Below are positions 43,376-55,897 of a stretch of 64,000 nt of DNA, piece by piece. Below the pieces are notes generated by a model. That model was not told where the DNA came from and made no database searches. It saw only the letters and a list, made by a program, of their open reading frames with translations. The position numbers were made by a program, and so were the translations under genes. The DNA comes from Atherix ibis. Lineage: Eukaryota > Arthropoda > Insecta > Diptera > Athericidae. Every line of letters starts with the position of its first letter. Within the stretch, counting starts at the first letter, position 1. The stretch is from contig OY282605.1 of the NCBI GenBank assembly GCA_958298945.1, positions 22,298,811 to 22,362,810 of the forward strand. Reading direction: 5' to 3'.

Positions 43376-45560
43376 TAAGTTCATCTCAACATTTTGAAAA
43401 TGGCATAATTCCAAAGCTTAAGGTAATTTCATGTAGAAATGGATTCAAATTTTTACTATTTCCATAGCTTCAGGCAATTTCATATAGAAAAAGCATAACA
43501 AAATTATTATACTATAAAAAAATTACAGAATTTTTTTATAAAAATATACACAAAATTATCACAAAAAAATATTAACAAAATTCCCATTTAATATCAAGGA
43601 AAAATATTAAAAATTGTTATATTTTTCGCATAGAAAATCCCATTATCATTCTGTCTCGTTCACTACCATTTCATTAAAAGAGATACACATATAGTATTTT
43701 CAAATGAAAAAAAAAACCAGTGAAAACAAACTGCACTCGACTAATAATTTTTTTTATTATGTAAAACACGCTTTTCTTGTCAGAGCAAAAAAAAAAAGAA
43801 AATTTTCAAACACCGGAAGAATATCATAAAAAGAAAAGATTTCCGGAAGGACATCGTTGTTAAGTTTATGTTATTAAAAATATCATCATTCAAAAGATGT
43901 CATTTCCTGAAAAATAATTTTAACAGCACAAAAAAAAAACAACCAACAACAAAAATATTACCTCACAAAGTTAATGATGTCAAATAAATAACAGAGAAGA
44001 ATATACATACTCGTACTTGTTTAGAAGGTGAATAACAGGAGATTTTCGGAAGAAAAAGGAATAAAGCTAAATTATGATGTAGAGAAAAAGATACAAAGAC
44101 GACATTCTGGTGGAGCCGATGAGTGAGAGAATATTAAAATATTAATGTTGAACAGAATTTGTAAGTAAACAATGAAACGAATCTAGAAGATAAGATGACA
44201 GCTGATATACGTAAAAGTATATTTTGTTGTCAAAAAGTTTATAGAAGGAAGTTAAGCAAAAAATATCTTATAAATATTGTAATACGCAAAAACGAAAATA
44301 TTCTATGTGTAGAAGTCCTTTGTAGGTTCTTGTATATAATTTCTTAATAAACTAAGAAAAAAAATCCGGTTTCTATTCATGAGCGATTGCAAACAGATTT
44401 GTAGAAAAATCAGGACATACTTTTTCATTTCTTGTGTGTTTGCGTTTAGATACAGCAGAAAACTCAGACATCTCAGGACACAGATTCAAAACTATTCCTT
44501 AGTCGAATGAAGATTTTTCGTTTTCCTCTAATAAAAGAGAATATCAAAAAAGCTTAGACTTTCCTACAATGTGAATTTGCTGAATAAAGATAAATTCTGT
44601 TTAGAAGAAAAAAAAAACTATTCTTAAATGCAGTGGACTGATATTATAAGAAGAAAATAATCTCCTTAACATATCTGTAGGTGAGACGGATCGTTCTACA
44701 TGTCCTTTTATAAACTTTTATTTAGTTTTCTGAAAAAATTTGCAAAAAAAATAAAAATGTTTATTCCTCATTGCTTAAGGATAATCTCAATATTCAGGTT
44801 ATGTTCTGAATATGAATAGAATTTCTGAGGAACAGCATACATTTCTCAATTGTCTGCTCATTTAAAGCAGAATAAAAATGCTTTTTATTGCAATAACTGA
44901 GCTCTTAATTAAAGAAACACATCCTATTTTGCAAATATTAATAAAAATGATTTAAAAAAAAAACAAAACAAAAATATTCAAATTAAAAAGAAATTTTAAA
45001 CACTTTGTATTTAAAAGAAAAAAAAGAGGACTTTTAAAAAACAATATTTCTACATTAAACAAACTTTATAAAGTTTAAAATTTTTTCAACAAATATTTAA
45101 AATTTTAAATGCGTTTATTTTTAACATAGTCTCAGGAATTTTTTCTAAAATTTAGACGAATATGCTTAAGGGAGGAAGGCTTGATTATAATGACGGTAAT
45201 TATGTGGTGTGAGTCAACGACGGCATATGGTTGATGTCTTGAATATGATGTGGTAAATGTCTGAGAATATTGAACTGGTTATGAGCTCAATATTATCTGT
45301 GCAAGCGTAAACTCTTTACGGTAAGCATGACTGTTACAGATTTGGAGAGTGTTTGTCTAGTTAGAAGAGTGGGGGGTTTTCCAGCATTCAAAATATGAAC
45401 GGTTTAGTTTCATACAAGAGCATTTAAACATTTTTCATAATTGGTCTATATCGAATGTTCTGATGTTAAACCTAGACATTTTTTAGAGGCCTCTAGAACC
45501 TAGACACTTAAACTTTTTAGTTAATTTTTCAAGAAGTAATATAAAGCGCGTTTATTCTGT
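43376..45560. other. AT-rich non-coding DNA
   Basis: More than 2 kb of A-rich sequence without a gene, hairpin or recognised repeat. Confidence 0.5.
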
Positions 45561-45564
45561 TATC

Positions 45565-45645
45565 GACTGAGGGATTAAACTGGATAAGAAAATTGAATTT
45601 ATTGTCCATTTGATAGGTTTCTTATCCAACTTAATCCCCCAGTCT
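45565..45645. repeat. Imperfect inverted repeat
   Basis: GACTGAGGGATTAAACTGGA at left pairs with TCCAACTTAATCCCCCAGTC at right with a few mismatches and a spacer of about 30 bases. Possibly a decayed hairpin element. Confidence 0.55.
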
Positions 45646-45849
45646 TATCCAGCTTTCTGTTACTTATCTTTTTAGTTAGACCACTCTTAAAATATGCGTT
45701 TGTATTGTAGTTTTCTCGCCATATTATGGCATACATATTAAGCATATTAAATCGGTCCAACGCCATTTTTTTGAGATTTGAATTGAAAAACTCTCCAGAT
45801 TGGCTTATTTTGCTTAAAGATGCGTACAATTGAAAAAAGACGGAAAGTT

Positions 45850-46110
45850 GATGATTTGGTCTGCATTGAGAAACTTATAAACTCAAAGCTTGACTATCAG
45901 GATCCCCATAAGAAGGTCACTTCTCGGTAAATGAGTCAGCTAGAGCGTCTATACCAGAAAGAGCCTATGGGACGTGGCGGCCTAGCAGTGCCTGAAATTT
46001 ACAAGGTCCCTTACTGTAGCTCTTTGAGCGAAGAGTACACAGCAGATACTCTTAAAAGCAGAACTGACTGATATCATGGGGTTCGAGAATTCCACGGTGG
46101 AGCGATCTGA
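45850..46110 (+). pseudogene. Possible non-LTR element ORF2 fragment
   Basis: Plus-strand reading KLINSKLDYQDPHKKVTS, then MSQLERLYQKEPMGRGGLAV, PEIYKVPYCSSLSEEYTA. The LERLY...GGRGL pattern resembles a conserved region after the RT in R2/R4-like non-LTR proteins. Only about 80 residues are seen, so the class is tentative. Confidence 0.4.
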
Positions 46111-46499
46111 CATTATTGCAGACTTACATACACGTAGCTTGTACGTAAGTCCTTCCTAGACTGACTGTTACCACGGGGTTCGGGAGTCCCGGCGTGCTTT
46201 GTCTGCCGTGCCCGGTCGAGGTGAGGAGCCTTTGGCTGAAACGTGGTGGCTTATTTGTTTGTTTCTAAGGTCCCTAAGATATGAGCCTTTGGCTGAAACG
46301 TGGTGGCTTATTTGTTTATTTCTAAGGTCCCTAAGTTGCTGAGAACTGGGTCATTTGATGAGCCACGAATAGCTTCGAGGTCTAAAAAAAATTACTAAAA
46401 AAACACAATGTATCTACTGTTGGGTATGTTACTGGACATCTCCACTGCTGTCCTGATTGCCAACAATTCGAAAACGGGTGAGCTGTTGTTGACAGTTTT

Positions 46500-46680
46500 A
46501 TTGCGGGTGCAGTCTTAGGACTGGAGTTGAGGGGTGACAGGAACACTGCGGCTGATAGTAGAGGTTTAGGGAGGCTTTGCTATCAACAGTTAGAGTAACA
46601 AGCTTTTCACTGGTTACTTACTGTTAGTAAATTTACCCACCTCTGATGGATGGAACTGATCTGGGGGAGGACCAGATAGC
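46500..46680 (-). repeat. R1-like 3' end fragment, inverted copy
   Basis: Inverse complement of sequence like 30708-30900 (GTAAGTAACCAGTGAAAAGC and AACTGTTGATAGCAAAGCC on the minus strand). 46238-46335 also holds a tandem repeat (CTTTGGCTGAAACGTGGTGG twice). Confidence 0.5.
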
Positions 46681-46769
46681 TGGAAAGTAGTTTTAATGAT
46701 AATATTAACAAAGCGCCCTGTCTAGATGTGTGTCCTAGAAAACACTTTGATATCACTTGGTGGGAACAA

Positions 46770-47420
46770 ATACCTTCCGCCTTGGCAGATCAGATATCAT
46801 AAGCGTTTGGTTTTCTCGATCACCAGCGGATTCCAAAAAAAAAATTTACGGATTAGTTAAATTTTTTGTCAGCAGTAGGTGCAAGGTCAGATAGAATGAA
46901 CGCTTTTCTTCGGAGAATTACGGTCTCTCTTTTTTTATTTTCCCTGTCACATATATTCCAGATTGAAATCGTCAAGTTTACATAAAAAACTGGCCTGTTC
47001 TTATATGGTCATAGCGCTCACAATTGATAGCAAAGGTCTCTCCTGTTATATTTTCAAAACAATATGTGCGAATTACACCTTAAGACCAAATTGAAGACCA
47101 CATAGTCATTTTTCGTTGATATAATGGCACCTTCCCTTGGTAGATCAGATATCATAAGCGTTTGAGCGTCTCCATCATCCGCGGATTCAAAAAAAAAATT
47201 ACGGATTAGTTAAATTGAAGGTCAGACAGAATGAACGCTATTCTTGATGGTAGTTTGCTCTACTATGAATGCCTGCGAATTTTTTAGTATTGTGTTTTGA
47301 CGGTCTCTTTTTCTTAATTTTCTCTGTCACATATATTCCAGATTGAAATCCTCAAGTTTATACAAAAAACTGGTCTGTTATTATGCGGTCATAGCGCTCA
47401 GACGTGAAAATCATAGATAC
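46770..47420. repeat. Tandem duplication, about 360-base unit
   Basis: 46785-47045 and 47142-47400 are similar (AGATCAGATATCATAAGCGTT, TCACATATATTCCAGATTGA, GTCATAGCGCTCA). The last motif also occurs at 27.36 kb. Function unknown; probably transposon debris. Confidence 0.6.
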
Positions 47421-48953
47421 AATGGCTTATCAACAGTTACTTGTGGCTTTTTAGAGCCTCATTGTATGGAAATTTTGCTAATTGTCAGATTTTATTAAAA
47501 AAATCAGCATTTAAGGCCTGTTATTCCAGAACCTAATCAGCATATCTTCTACACATTCTATAGTTATTTTTGATAAATAAACAATCTATAATGTATAATG
47601 GCGTATCTTTTGTACTACAAAATGGATACTCCATTATTTAAAAATGAAATTGAATTAATTTTGAGTGTTTGTTTTAAAAAAAAGTTGAAATTTTCGTTTA
47701 ATTAAATTTGTTGTCGTAAGTACTTAAGACATTTGTACATGTGAAAGCTCCGGAAATAATTTTTGCAATGCAAATTTTTTTTTATTATTATAATATACTA
47801 TAACGTATATTCGTATGCATATAAAAAAGATTGTTGATTTTTAGAAAGCTTTTTTTTGTACTTTTATTTGAGATATTTTTCTAGTACTGAACCATTCCAT
47901 ATTCTCCATTTTATGCTAAATCATTTGTGGTGTACATTTTTCCCATGTCATTTTATGATTTAAAGAAACGTAAACAAATTCATTTCTTCGTCTCAACATC
48001 ATAACTTCCTTAGAAGGATATTAAAAAAAAAGAAAAAATGTATCATAATAAAAAAAAAAATATAAATAGAGTAGAAGATTCTGTGATGTCCTATTTCTTT
48101 TTTTATTTTCATAAATAAAACAGTCTTTAATAAAAAAGTGAATAAATCATTCATTTTTTGTCACCTTGTCACAAATTGAAATGGAGAAATAATGTTCATT
48201 CTAATATTACTTTCATAATTCAAAATGAACTTAATGAGAATTCTTATTAAATCTTTTTTGATGAGTCTGCTTCTTTTAAAATATTTATTAAGAATATTCA
48301 TTATCTTAAGTAAAAATCTTCTTTAACATAATTTGATGTATGTTGGGTTGAGTTCAATTTACTTTTGAAATGAATTTTATGTTGTGTATTTTTAGTTACG
48401 AAGTTCTTCTTTTAAATAAGACATAAAGACTGTTTTATAAGAAATAATTTATTGTAATAAATCTGATGATGACATTTGATAAAAATTCATTTCTGTAAAA
48501 ATAAAAAAAAATTCAAAAAACTTATTAAGTAAATTCAAACTTAAGTTGTGAAAAAAAAGAAAGAAATGAAAGCCGAAAAGAAAAGTATGTCAAAATGGAA
48601 TTTATTATGAAAAGTAGAATATAAATGCCGATAAATTCACACCCGATTAATAGATATTCGCACTTGTTGGGAGTATCTATCTGAACTGTATTCTCGTAAT
48701 TTGCAAAATGCTGACTTTTATGTTAGCATTAAATTTATTCAGAACACTTGAAATAGACTTTTGTCGACAATAGGGCACGGCCGACAATAAGACGATATAC
48801 CATATCAAAATACACGATGACATCGAATAACATCAAACTACATATTGAATTCAAAATGATACAAAACTTACAAAATCAATGAATTATGTAATCGAAGAAG
48901 AAGAAATATTCAAGTTGTTTCTTGGTAAAAGTTTATCTGTATTTTGAGTATAT
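47421..48953. other. AT-rich non-coding DNA
   Basis: No gene or repeat recognised. Confidence 0.5.
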
Positions 48954-49367
48954 TCATTCCTTCCGTTTGCATGAATAAAACAGTACAAAAATGAAATCAT
49001 CAACAACAATAGCACAAGTAGTTGTAGGATCAATCCAGTACATCGAAAAGAAGAAAATCAAACCAAACTTATACAATATACTCGTAGTATATAGAATGAA
49101 TCTTAAAACTACCCTTGTTGTGAGAAGTACTACTGCCAACCAGCCACCAAAAGATGCTACGACAGCCAGCCAGTCAGGAATACTTGTGAGCTGAAACTGA
49201 AACCCAAATAACAAGAGCCAGCATGTCATGCTACAACCGATGTTATGTAGCAACATTGTTCCCAAACTCAAATCGGTTTTGGGTACAAATTGGTTACCAA
49301 GTAGACTCGTACTTCTACTCTCTATCGTGAATAAATAAAATACATCTTTCCTGTTTCGTACTGGCAT
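48954..49367 (-). CDS. Hypothetical multi-pass membrane protein
   Basis: An ATG-initiated open frame of 137 codons on the minus strand, unusually long for this AT-rich DNA. The product is very hydrophobic, with likely membrane segments at about residues 46-62 (MTCWLLLFGFQF), 68-86 (VVASFGGWLAVVLL), 88-110 (FGLIFFFSMYW) and possibly 115-131. No family is recognised. It ends KRKE. Hydrophobicity in an AT-rich frame can arise by chance from T-rich codons, so this is weak. Confidence 0.25.
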   Translation of the reverse strand: MPVRNRKDVFYLFTIESRSTSLLGNQFVPKTDLSLGTMLLHNIGCSMTCWLLLFGFQFQLTSIPDWLAVVASFGGWLAVVLLTTRVVLRFILYTTSILYKFGLIFFFSMYWIDPTTTCAIVVDDFIFVLFYSCKRKE

Positions 49368-49724
49368 ATTGTTTGTTTTCGTTTCTTTCTTTTTTTTCTC
49401 GTATAAATTGCCAAAATTACATTTTCAAAAGACTGTGTAAAACAACTAGTCATATACTTGTAGGATTAAATAAATTTAAAACGTAAATTGTAGCGGAAAT
49501 TATATTTTTGCCTTTCTCTCCTTTTACATAATATTCCAAATTTAAAGTCAGTTGTTTAAGATTATTATTGAAATAATAATATGGTGAAATTATTCAGATG
49601 ATATATGTTTTTAAAGGGTACTTTAGTATATTTTTTCTCGAATTTAATTAATTATTATTATGGATAAGTAGAAGTAAAATAATATAAATCGTAGACTGCA
49701 GCTTAAAAGTATGCGACAACAATG

Positions 49725-50660
49725 AGACTGGCGGTCTAAGAGTAATATTGAGAGCAATAAGGCATCACTGAGAGTAAAGTGGTATTACTGAGAACAATGC
49801 GGCATTATTGAGAGTAATGTGGCATAACTGAGAGCAATGCGGCATTACTGAGAGAAATGCGGTATTACTGAGAGCAATGCGGCATTACTGAGAGTAATGT
49901 GGCATTATTGAGAGCAATGAGGCATTATTAAGAGTAATGTGGCATTACTGAGAGTAATGTGGCATTACTGCGTAATAAGGCATTACTACGAGGAATGCGG
50001 CATTAGTGAGAGCAATGTGGCATTACTGCGAGCTATGTGGTATTACTGCGAGCAATGTGGTATTATTAAGAGCAATGAGGCATTGCTGAGAGCAAAACGG
50101 CATTATTGAGATCAATGAGGCGTTACTAAAAATAATGCGGCATTACGGAGAGCAATGTGGCATTACTGAGAGCAATGCGGCATTACTAAGAGCGATCTGG
50201 AATCATTGAGAACAATCTGGGATTGTTGAAAGCAATCTTGGATCACTGAAAGAGATCTGGGATAACTGAGAGCGATTTGGGATCACTCAATGCGATCTGG
50301 GATCACTGAGAGTGATTTGGAATCATTGAGGATCCTCTGAAATTAGTAAAAGCTATCTGGGATCACGGAAAACCATCTGCGACTATTGAAAGCCTGTAGG
50401 TTCACGGAAAGCAAACTGGAAGCACTGAGAGCGATCTGAGATCACTGAAAGCGAAGTGGAAGTACTGAGAGTAATCTGGGAGTACTGAGAGTAATCTGGA
50501 CGTACTAAGAGTAATCTGGAAGTACTGAGAGTAATCTGGAAGTACTAAGAATAATCTAGGAGCACTGGGAATATTCTGGGATTACGGAGAGTGATCAGAA
50601 ATGACTGAGAGCAATTAAGGATTACTGAGAGCTATTTGGGATTACTGAAAGCATTCTGGC
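49725..50660. repeat. 20-bp minisatellite, about 45 units
   Basis: Tandem array with the unit ACTGAGAGCAATGCGGCATT. It changes along its length: units ending GGCATT up to about 50190, then units of type GATCTGGGATCACTGAGAGC, then AATCTGGAAGTACTGAGAGT to about 50560, then mixed units. The ACTGAGAG core is conserved throughout. The period is not a multiple of three and stops occur, so it is not coding. Confidence 0.93.
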
Positions 50661-51480
50661 AATATTGCAGACTTACATAGCTTGTACGTAAGTCCGTTCT
50701 AGACGTGCAGTCCAAGTTTTCACTTCGCCCGGTAACTATGCGACCGTATAAAGCGCTATAAAGAGAAATTGTGTTTTTATAGCACGTTACGAACATTTTA
50801 ACAGCGAGATTTGGACCAGCGATGTGACCTCAAATTTTGTGTTATGCTTGGTGAATCCGTAAGTTTAACCAAAAAAAAGGTGCAACGAAGATGAAACTCA
50901 CTCACGGAGGCCATCAACATCGAAAACTGAAGAAAATGTGGAACAAGTGGATGCTCTTGTGCATCTAGTATAAACTAAGTTTTATATACAAAACTCCTAA
51001 AAGGCTCAGAAATTGGATTCTTCTCAAAGTTTTTTAGACGCCTGATAAGCAGGGAAAGATGAACTCAGGAAAGGAAGATAAGCTTCCACGTGTGCTTGAG
51101 CTCGTTGTCTGAATAAAACGTGAATTTTTCATCAAGATTGCAACAATTTTACCAAGGATACAGGGTGTCCCAGAAATGGCAAACATTACTGACAGCTTAT
51201 ACGCTAACCCTTTCGAGATATGCAGTACAAATTTTAACGTGGCCCAGTAACCATGCGACCCTATAAAGCCTTTTATATGATTTATGATTTATAAATCCTT
51301 ATATATGAGCCATGGGAATTATCCTTATCAAGAGCTTAAGTTTTATAGTAGCATAAATCATTTTAGAGGTCCAAAAAGCGGTGGAAGACGGACCATGATC
51401 AGGGACGGCTTCAGCATCGAAAACTGTTGAAAATGTGCAACGAATGAACGCTCTTATTCATATCCTTTTTTGATATAACA
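50661..51480 (+). pseudogene. Two tandem mariner 5' fragments
   Basis: 50661-50965 and 51163-51480 are similar (AACTATGCGACCGTATAAAG and AACCATGCGACCCTATAAAG). The first encodes LKFCVMLGESV and later RRPSTSKTEENVEQVDALV. The second starts with CAGGGTGTCCCAGAAATGGC, perhaps a terminal repeat, and encodes broken pieces ending KTVENVQ. These match the start of a mariner family (FCxKLGKxAxET..., GRPSTSRTDENVE). A third fragment of the same family is at 60.65 kb. A 46.1-kb stretch (GCAGACTTACATA...) shares their left border. Confidence 0.65.
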
Positions 51481-51699
51481 AGACAAGCTCAGTTAGCAAG
51501 TACTCTGAGGTGTTTGTGGCTAGTTGCGGAAAGTCCAAATATTTTGCTTTCTTGCTATGGCTAACCATTATCCTGTATCGATATAATACGATTAGTTTGA
51601 TCGTTTTTTTTGAGGAAATCATTCCTACCCTTTCAAAATAAAAAAAACCATTCGATTGAGGATTATTTCATTAAATAATAGACTACTTAGCACCTTAAA

Positions 51700-51840
51700 A
51701 AATGTTACCTGGACGGACGAGTCAAAGTTCACCAGGTTCTTCGGATGTTAAAAAGAGAATTTAAAAAAATACTACCGGAAGCTGTGGTGCAAGGCGGTGG
51801 CCGATTAATCTACTTCAAATGTTTAATGATGAACAATTAA
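51700..51840 (+). pseudogene. Tc1-like transposase fragment
   Basis: Reading TWTDESKFTRFFG then LPEAVVQGGGRLIYF on the plus strand, matching the first catalytic Asp block (SDESKF..FG) and the HGGGS region of Tc1 transposases. Only about 45 residues; several lesions. Confidence 0.55.
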
Positions 51841-52604
51841 AAGGATTCTTTGTGATTAAAAGCTTATATAAGTCTTGGGGCGGTATAATTAGTTAATGTT
51901 GGGAAAATTCAAAATATTTCTCAACAAAATTAATTTCATTGAAGTAAATTTTGTACAAATTCACATAATAAAATAATCTATTTATTTAAGAAGATTAATC
52001 ATTTCGTTTATTATAGGTTGTTCTATGGTCATAAATATCCTATGTCTATGGTGTAATAGTGAGTATAAATGTAATAAACCTAACCATTATGAAATGTCTA
52101 AAATCCTGGCTTTGTTCGAAAATTCAGAATCTCTGAACAATTTATATTCGTTCATGAATCATTTTAATACCATTCAAAAGTATTGAAATATACACCGATG
52201 CATATCCTTGTAAACATGAACAATGTAAGGACATTACCATCAACACAATTATTAAATGCTTATGAATATTAATCAAACCTATTAACATGTTTATAGTGAA
52301 AATCCAAACAACCATAAATAGTTAATATGCACAAGTACGAGGATATGCACTTCGTATTGCACTTGATGATTTACTGATGCATTGGGAATTTGCATTTTCA
52401 TGCATTTCAAAATTTTATCATACGAACAATGTTCTTCTTGGGAAAATAATAGACATTCAGATTATTCTCAAATATCTAAATCCTTTTCGTAAAATAAAAT
52501 CTTAAATATCTTTTTATTTCCTAAACTAAAGTACGTTACAAAACTGCCCTAATATTTAGTGGTGAAAGTCCAGATTTTTTCGCTAAGTAGTAAAGGTTCT
52601 CGGA
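51841..52604. other. AT-rich non-coding DNA
   Basis: Nothing identified. Confidence 0.45.
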
Positions 52605-52850
52605 CACTTTTTGAAAAATTTGATTCTAACTGAATTTTTTTAAGGGGACTGGAAGTGATTTATTAATAATTCTAGGAGGTCTTTCTGTTGGTGCCTTAAA
52701 TAAGCTGAAAGTAAATAGAAGTGTAGGCCATTTACAGCTTACTTAAAACACCAGTACAGAGACCTTATAGAATTATTAATTAACAACTTCCAGTAGTATG
52801 ACTATACAGGTTTTGGCTCACTTTTTAATAAATTGTCCGAAACCGTAAAA
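52605..52850. repeat. Diverged inverted repeat, arms about 100 bp
   Basis: 52605-52710 and 52745-52850 are inverse complements with many mismatches (GGAAGTGATTTATTAATAAT against GGAAGTTGTTAATTAATAAT). An old fold-back; compare with the perfect palindromes elsewhere. Confidence 0.65.
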
Positions 52851-53042
52851 ATTTGCTGCATGCGTCAGAGTATTGCGGTAAATTCAGTACAAATGTTATA
52901 AAAACTGGATCTAGAAAGCTGCCCTGAGGAACATGGGCGGTAAAAGGATAAATGTCAGAAGACTCTATATTATCAATTACTTAAAAATATCAGTCTGAGA
53001 TATAGGATTTTAGGATGTATAAAATTCGCTGCAGCTTCCAAA
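52850..53042 (-). pseudogene. Jockey-like reverse transcriptase fragment
   Basis: Minus-strand reading LRLIF, then HVPQGSFLDPVF, matching the VPQGSVLGPVL motif. Collinear with the better copy at 58290-58640. It is joined directly to mariner sequence at about 53043. Confidence 0.65.
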
Positions 53043-53830
53043 GCAATAGAGAACTGTTTTTGCCTTCTTTGGTGCACGTTGGCTAGCAGTTCTGTTTTTT
53101 TTGACTGAACTTTAGTTTTTGGTGTGTAATGGTGAATTCTTGTTTCTTTAAAAGTTATGAGTTGACGAAACAATTTATTTTGATTACGCTTAAAAATATC
53201 CAAACATTCTTTTGAAGTCGTCACACGAGCATGTTACAGGTTAGGTGTTAGCAAACATGGCACCCATGTCGCTGATAGTTTTCTTATAATCAAAAATATA
53301 TTTAACCATGTCATCTATCTCATACACTTTCACTTCGCGGTCTATTAAAACTATATCATGGATTTTATCGATAATTTATTCGCTGATGACCTAAACTGAT
53401 AATCCTGGACGCTCAGTAGGACCATAAAGAAAATCAGTGCACCACTTCTGAATCAGTCCACACGATGGTTAGGAGTCCTAATTATAAATTGCAAGCTTGA
53501 TTTTCGTTTCAAATATTGTGTTTTAGTTTCAGATATTGTTCTTCCCTTTAAAAAATAGTGTTCTATCAATTAACATACAAAATTCACTTTTTTCCATTTC
53601 AAAACCTAATCTTCTTTCAACGGCTGTCAAAACTAAACTAATAAATAAATATTTATAAAATTTTCTAGCACGTCTTTCTAAGAATACTAGATAATAAAAC
53701 AAAATATTGTTTTGCTAATATCAGCTGCGAGTATGACATCGTATACTTGACTACGCGATGAATAAATGAATTTATTTTGATAGGAAAATATTTTCTTATT
53801 TAAAAAATCAATGATAAAATATTTTAAAAT
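53043..53830 (-). pseudogene. Mariner remnant (fourth family), minus copy
   Basis: From about 53830 leftward: the same left region as 61060-61340 (CATCGTATACTTGACTACGC and TAGCACGTCTTTCTAAGAAT, here inverted), the start of the transposase, then near 53053-53224 TSKECLDIFKRNQNKLFRQL and ETRIHHYTPKTK, the first catalytic block, where the expected Asp and Trp (DETW) read KETR. Missing segments and stops show it is dead. Confidence 0.7.
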
Positions 53831-54301
53831 TTGCTGCATGCGTCGAAGCGTTGCAAAAAAGTCCGCATCCGTTAAATTTGCTGCATGCGTCAGAGTATTT
53901 TGTCAAATTCACTGCATTCACAGGTCCAGTGAGCAGACCTGTAAGCCTATTACTGCTGCTTCATAGCACCAGCGAACACACCAGCAGTACGCCTTTTACT
54001 GGTTTTGTACAGCAAATTCGACGCACCTCGTTGAAACTTTATTTTAAATCCATTTTGAGAAGTTGTCATTCTGTTAGCTGATTTTTGACAGTCATAAAAA
54101 GTAAACGTGCCAAATTATTGCAAATGTTATATTTTTCAACAACGTGTAATTATTGTAAAAATATTTAACAAAAGTCATAGTAATTCATCCTTTAATGTTA
54201 CGCTACGAATATTACGTAAAAATTTGTGTGGGTTTTTTACGTTTTTTTTTCTCAAAAATGTACTAGAACCTGAACAGACACCCCACTTATCCACATTATA
54301 G
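53831..54301. other. Repeat-like stretch with GCTGCATGCGTC motifs
   Basis: TTTGCTGCATGCGTC occurs at 53830 and 53877 and also at 52853, with GCGGTAAATT-type neighbours resembling 12.6 kb. Probably a decayed dispersed repeat; no gene. Confidence 0.45.
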
Positions 54302-55075
54302 CGACCTAAAGTCGCTACTATTTTCCACAAATTTATTTTCTGTTAAAACTATTTATTTGAATTAAGAATATTTACCATCCAAAGAATATTTTATAATCTA
54401 ATAGTTTTGGGGAAAAAAATGAAAAGAAACTGTTTATAATTCCAATATTCGCTCAATTGTATATTTATTTTTGTTCCGAATATTTATATATATAATAATA
54501 GTCCTTTTAAAAATATTATAAAAACAATTAAGGAATGACGTAATTAACCACAAAAGTTGCTGTAAATTAAGCGAAGGCAAAATCTGATTCGTAACAAAAA
54601 ATAACTAAAATAAAAATTATGATGATGATTGATTGCATTTACAGCTAAAAATCTCCTTAAATGTAAATGAAAAAATTTACTTATAAATAAATGTTTTTAT
54701 TATAAACTTATTTATAAAAAAAATAATAAATAAAATCGCATAGTAAAATGTATGCAAAGTAAATAAATAAAATTATGATTAAATCTTAAATGTTAATTTG
54801 TTGTTTTTTTTTTTAAATAAAGGATGTTTCGTTTTTTTAATTAAAGGATATGCTTAATACAATATTTTTAAGGATATTTTTTCCAAATAAATCTAATACA
54901 GTAAGGTCCCGTTGATTTGTATTTTGTGATTGCAATTTCGAGTTTTCCTGTTGAAGCTATCTGACAATACTGCAGATTTTTAGTTCCTACTAAATGTACA
55001 GTATAAGTTGGGTAAAGGACCCTACAGAGTTGGGCTTTTGTAGTTCGTTACAAAAAATTTGGACTAAAAAAACCA
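54302..55075. other. AT-rich non-coding DNA
   Basis: Nothing identified. Confidence 0.45.
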
Positions 55076-55890
55076 ATTTTGAAACTAAAAAGTTACGAAA
55101 AAATAGAACTAAAAAGAAGGAGTTTGAAGTCAAAAACTGATAGGAATGTGAAACCATTCAAAGATTACGTTAGCAAAAAAGTCCTTGAAAGAAACATGAA
55201 AAGTGACTTTGCACCTACTTGGACATTTTCTCACAAGTTCTTGTCGAAAAAAGGTATTTCTATGGTTCGCCAACGCCTCTCCCTCCCCGATAACCTCAAT
55301 TAACCTGATTTAGTCAGTCCATGTGATTTCTTTTAACTCTCCAATATAAAAACAACAACAATTGGAACCCTTTTTAAAGTGCTGAAAAATAGTGGAACAA
55401 AAAGCTGGCTCAACATAAAAAAACTGATAAAAATATCGGACCATTCTAGGGCCTTTTTATAAAAATTTCAAGGAGTTATTCCCTAAAAGACTCATAAAAT
55501 GGGTCCTTCGTGTCAAATCGGATATTATAGACACTTGAATAATCCACAATGACAACCCCCTTATTCACCTGCTTTCTTACGTGACTGTTTTGATTTCCTG
55601 CATCAAAAACAACTAAAAGGATGTCAACTTGTTACTGTCGATAGCAACCAAAGGAGTGTAACCGAGGAGCTTCAGGCGATTCCAGTTGAAGCGTTTCAGC
55701 ATTGCTACGAAGAGTTCAATCTATTAACATACAAAATTCATTTTCTTCCATATTAATAAAAAATTCAAAAGCTTGTCTTCTTTCAATGGCTGTCAAAACT
55801 CAAAAGCTTGTCTTCTTTCAAGTGTAACCGAGGAGCTTCAGGCGATTCCAGTTGAAGCGTTTCAGCATTGCTACGAACAGTTAATACACC
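55076..55890 (+). pseudogene. Mariner C-terminal fragments, one 62-base piece duplicated
   Basis: 55240-55345 reads FLSKKGISMVRQ then PDLVSPCDFF, the region of the third catalytic Asp. 55540-55720 holds a second, similar piece (NPPYSPAFLRDCFDFLHQ) followed by SVTEELQAIPVEAFQHCYEE, the C-terminal end. That end (55655-55717) is repeated at 55818-55882. No terminal repeats seen. Confidence 0.65.
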
Positions 55891-55897
55891 AAATTGT

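Noticed and set aside
49725..50660. Regular short repeats that could suggest a CRISPR array
   Set aside because: The units are contiguous 20-bp minisatellite copies without unique spacers, and the DNA is clearly eukaryotic.
53851..54081. 76-codon plus-strand frame
   Set aside because: Lies in a repeat-like stretch with GCTGCATGCGTC motifs and shows no family features.
55079..55303. Possible new small basic protein
   Set aside because: Its end (FLSKKGISMVRQ) and the following PDLVSPCDFF identify it as mariner debris.
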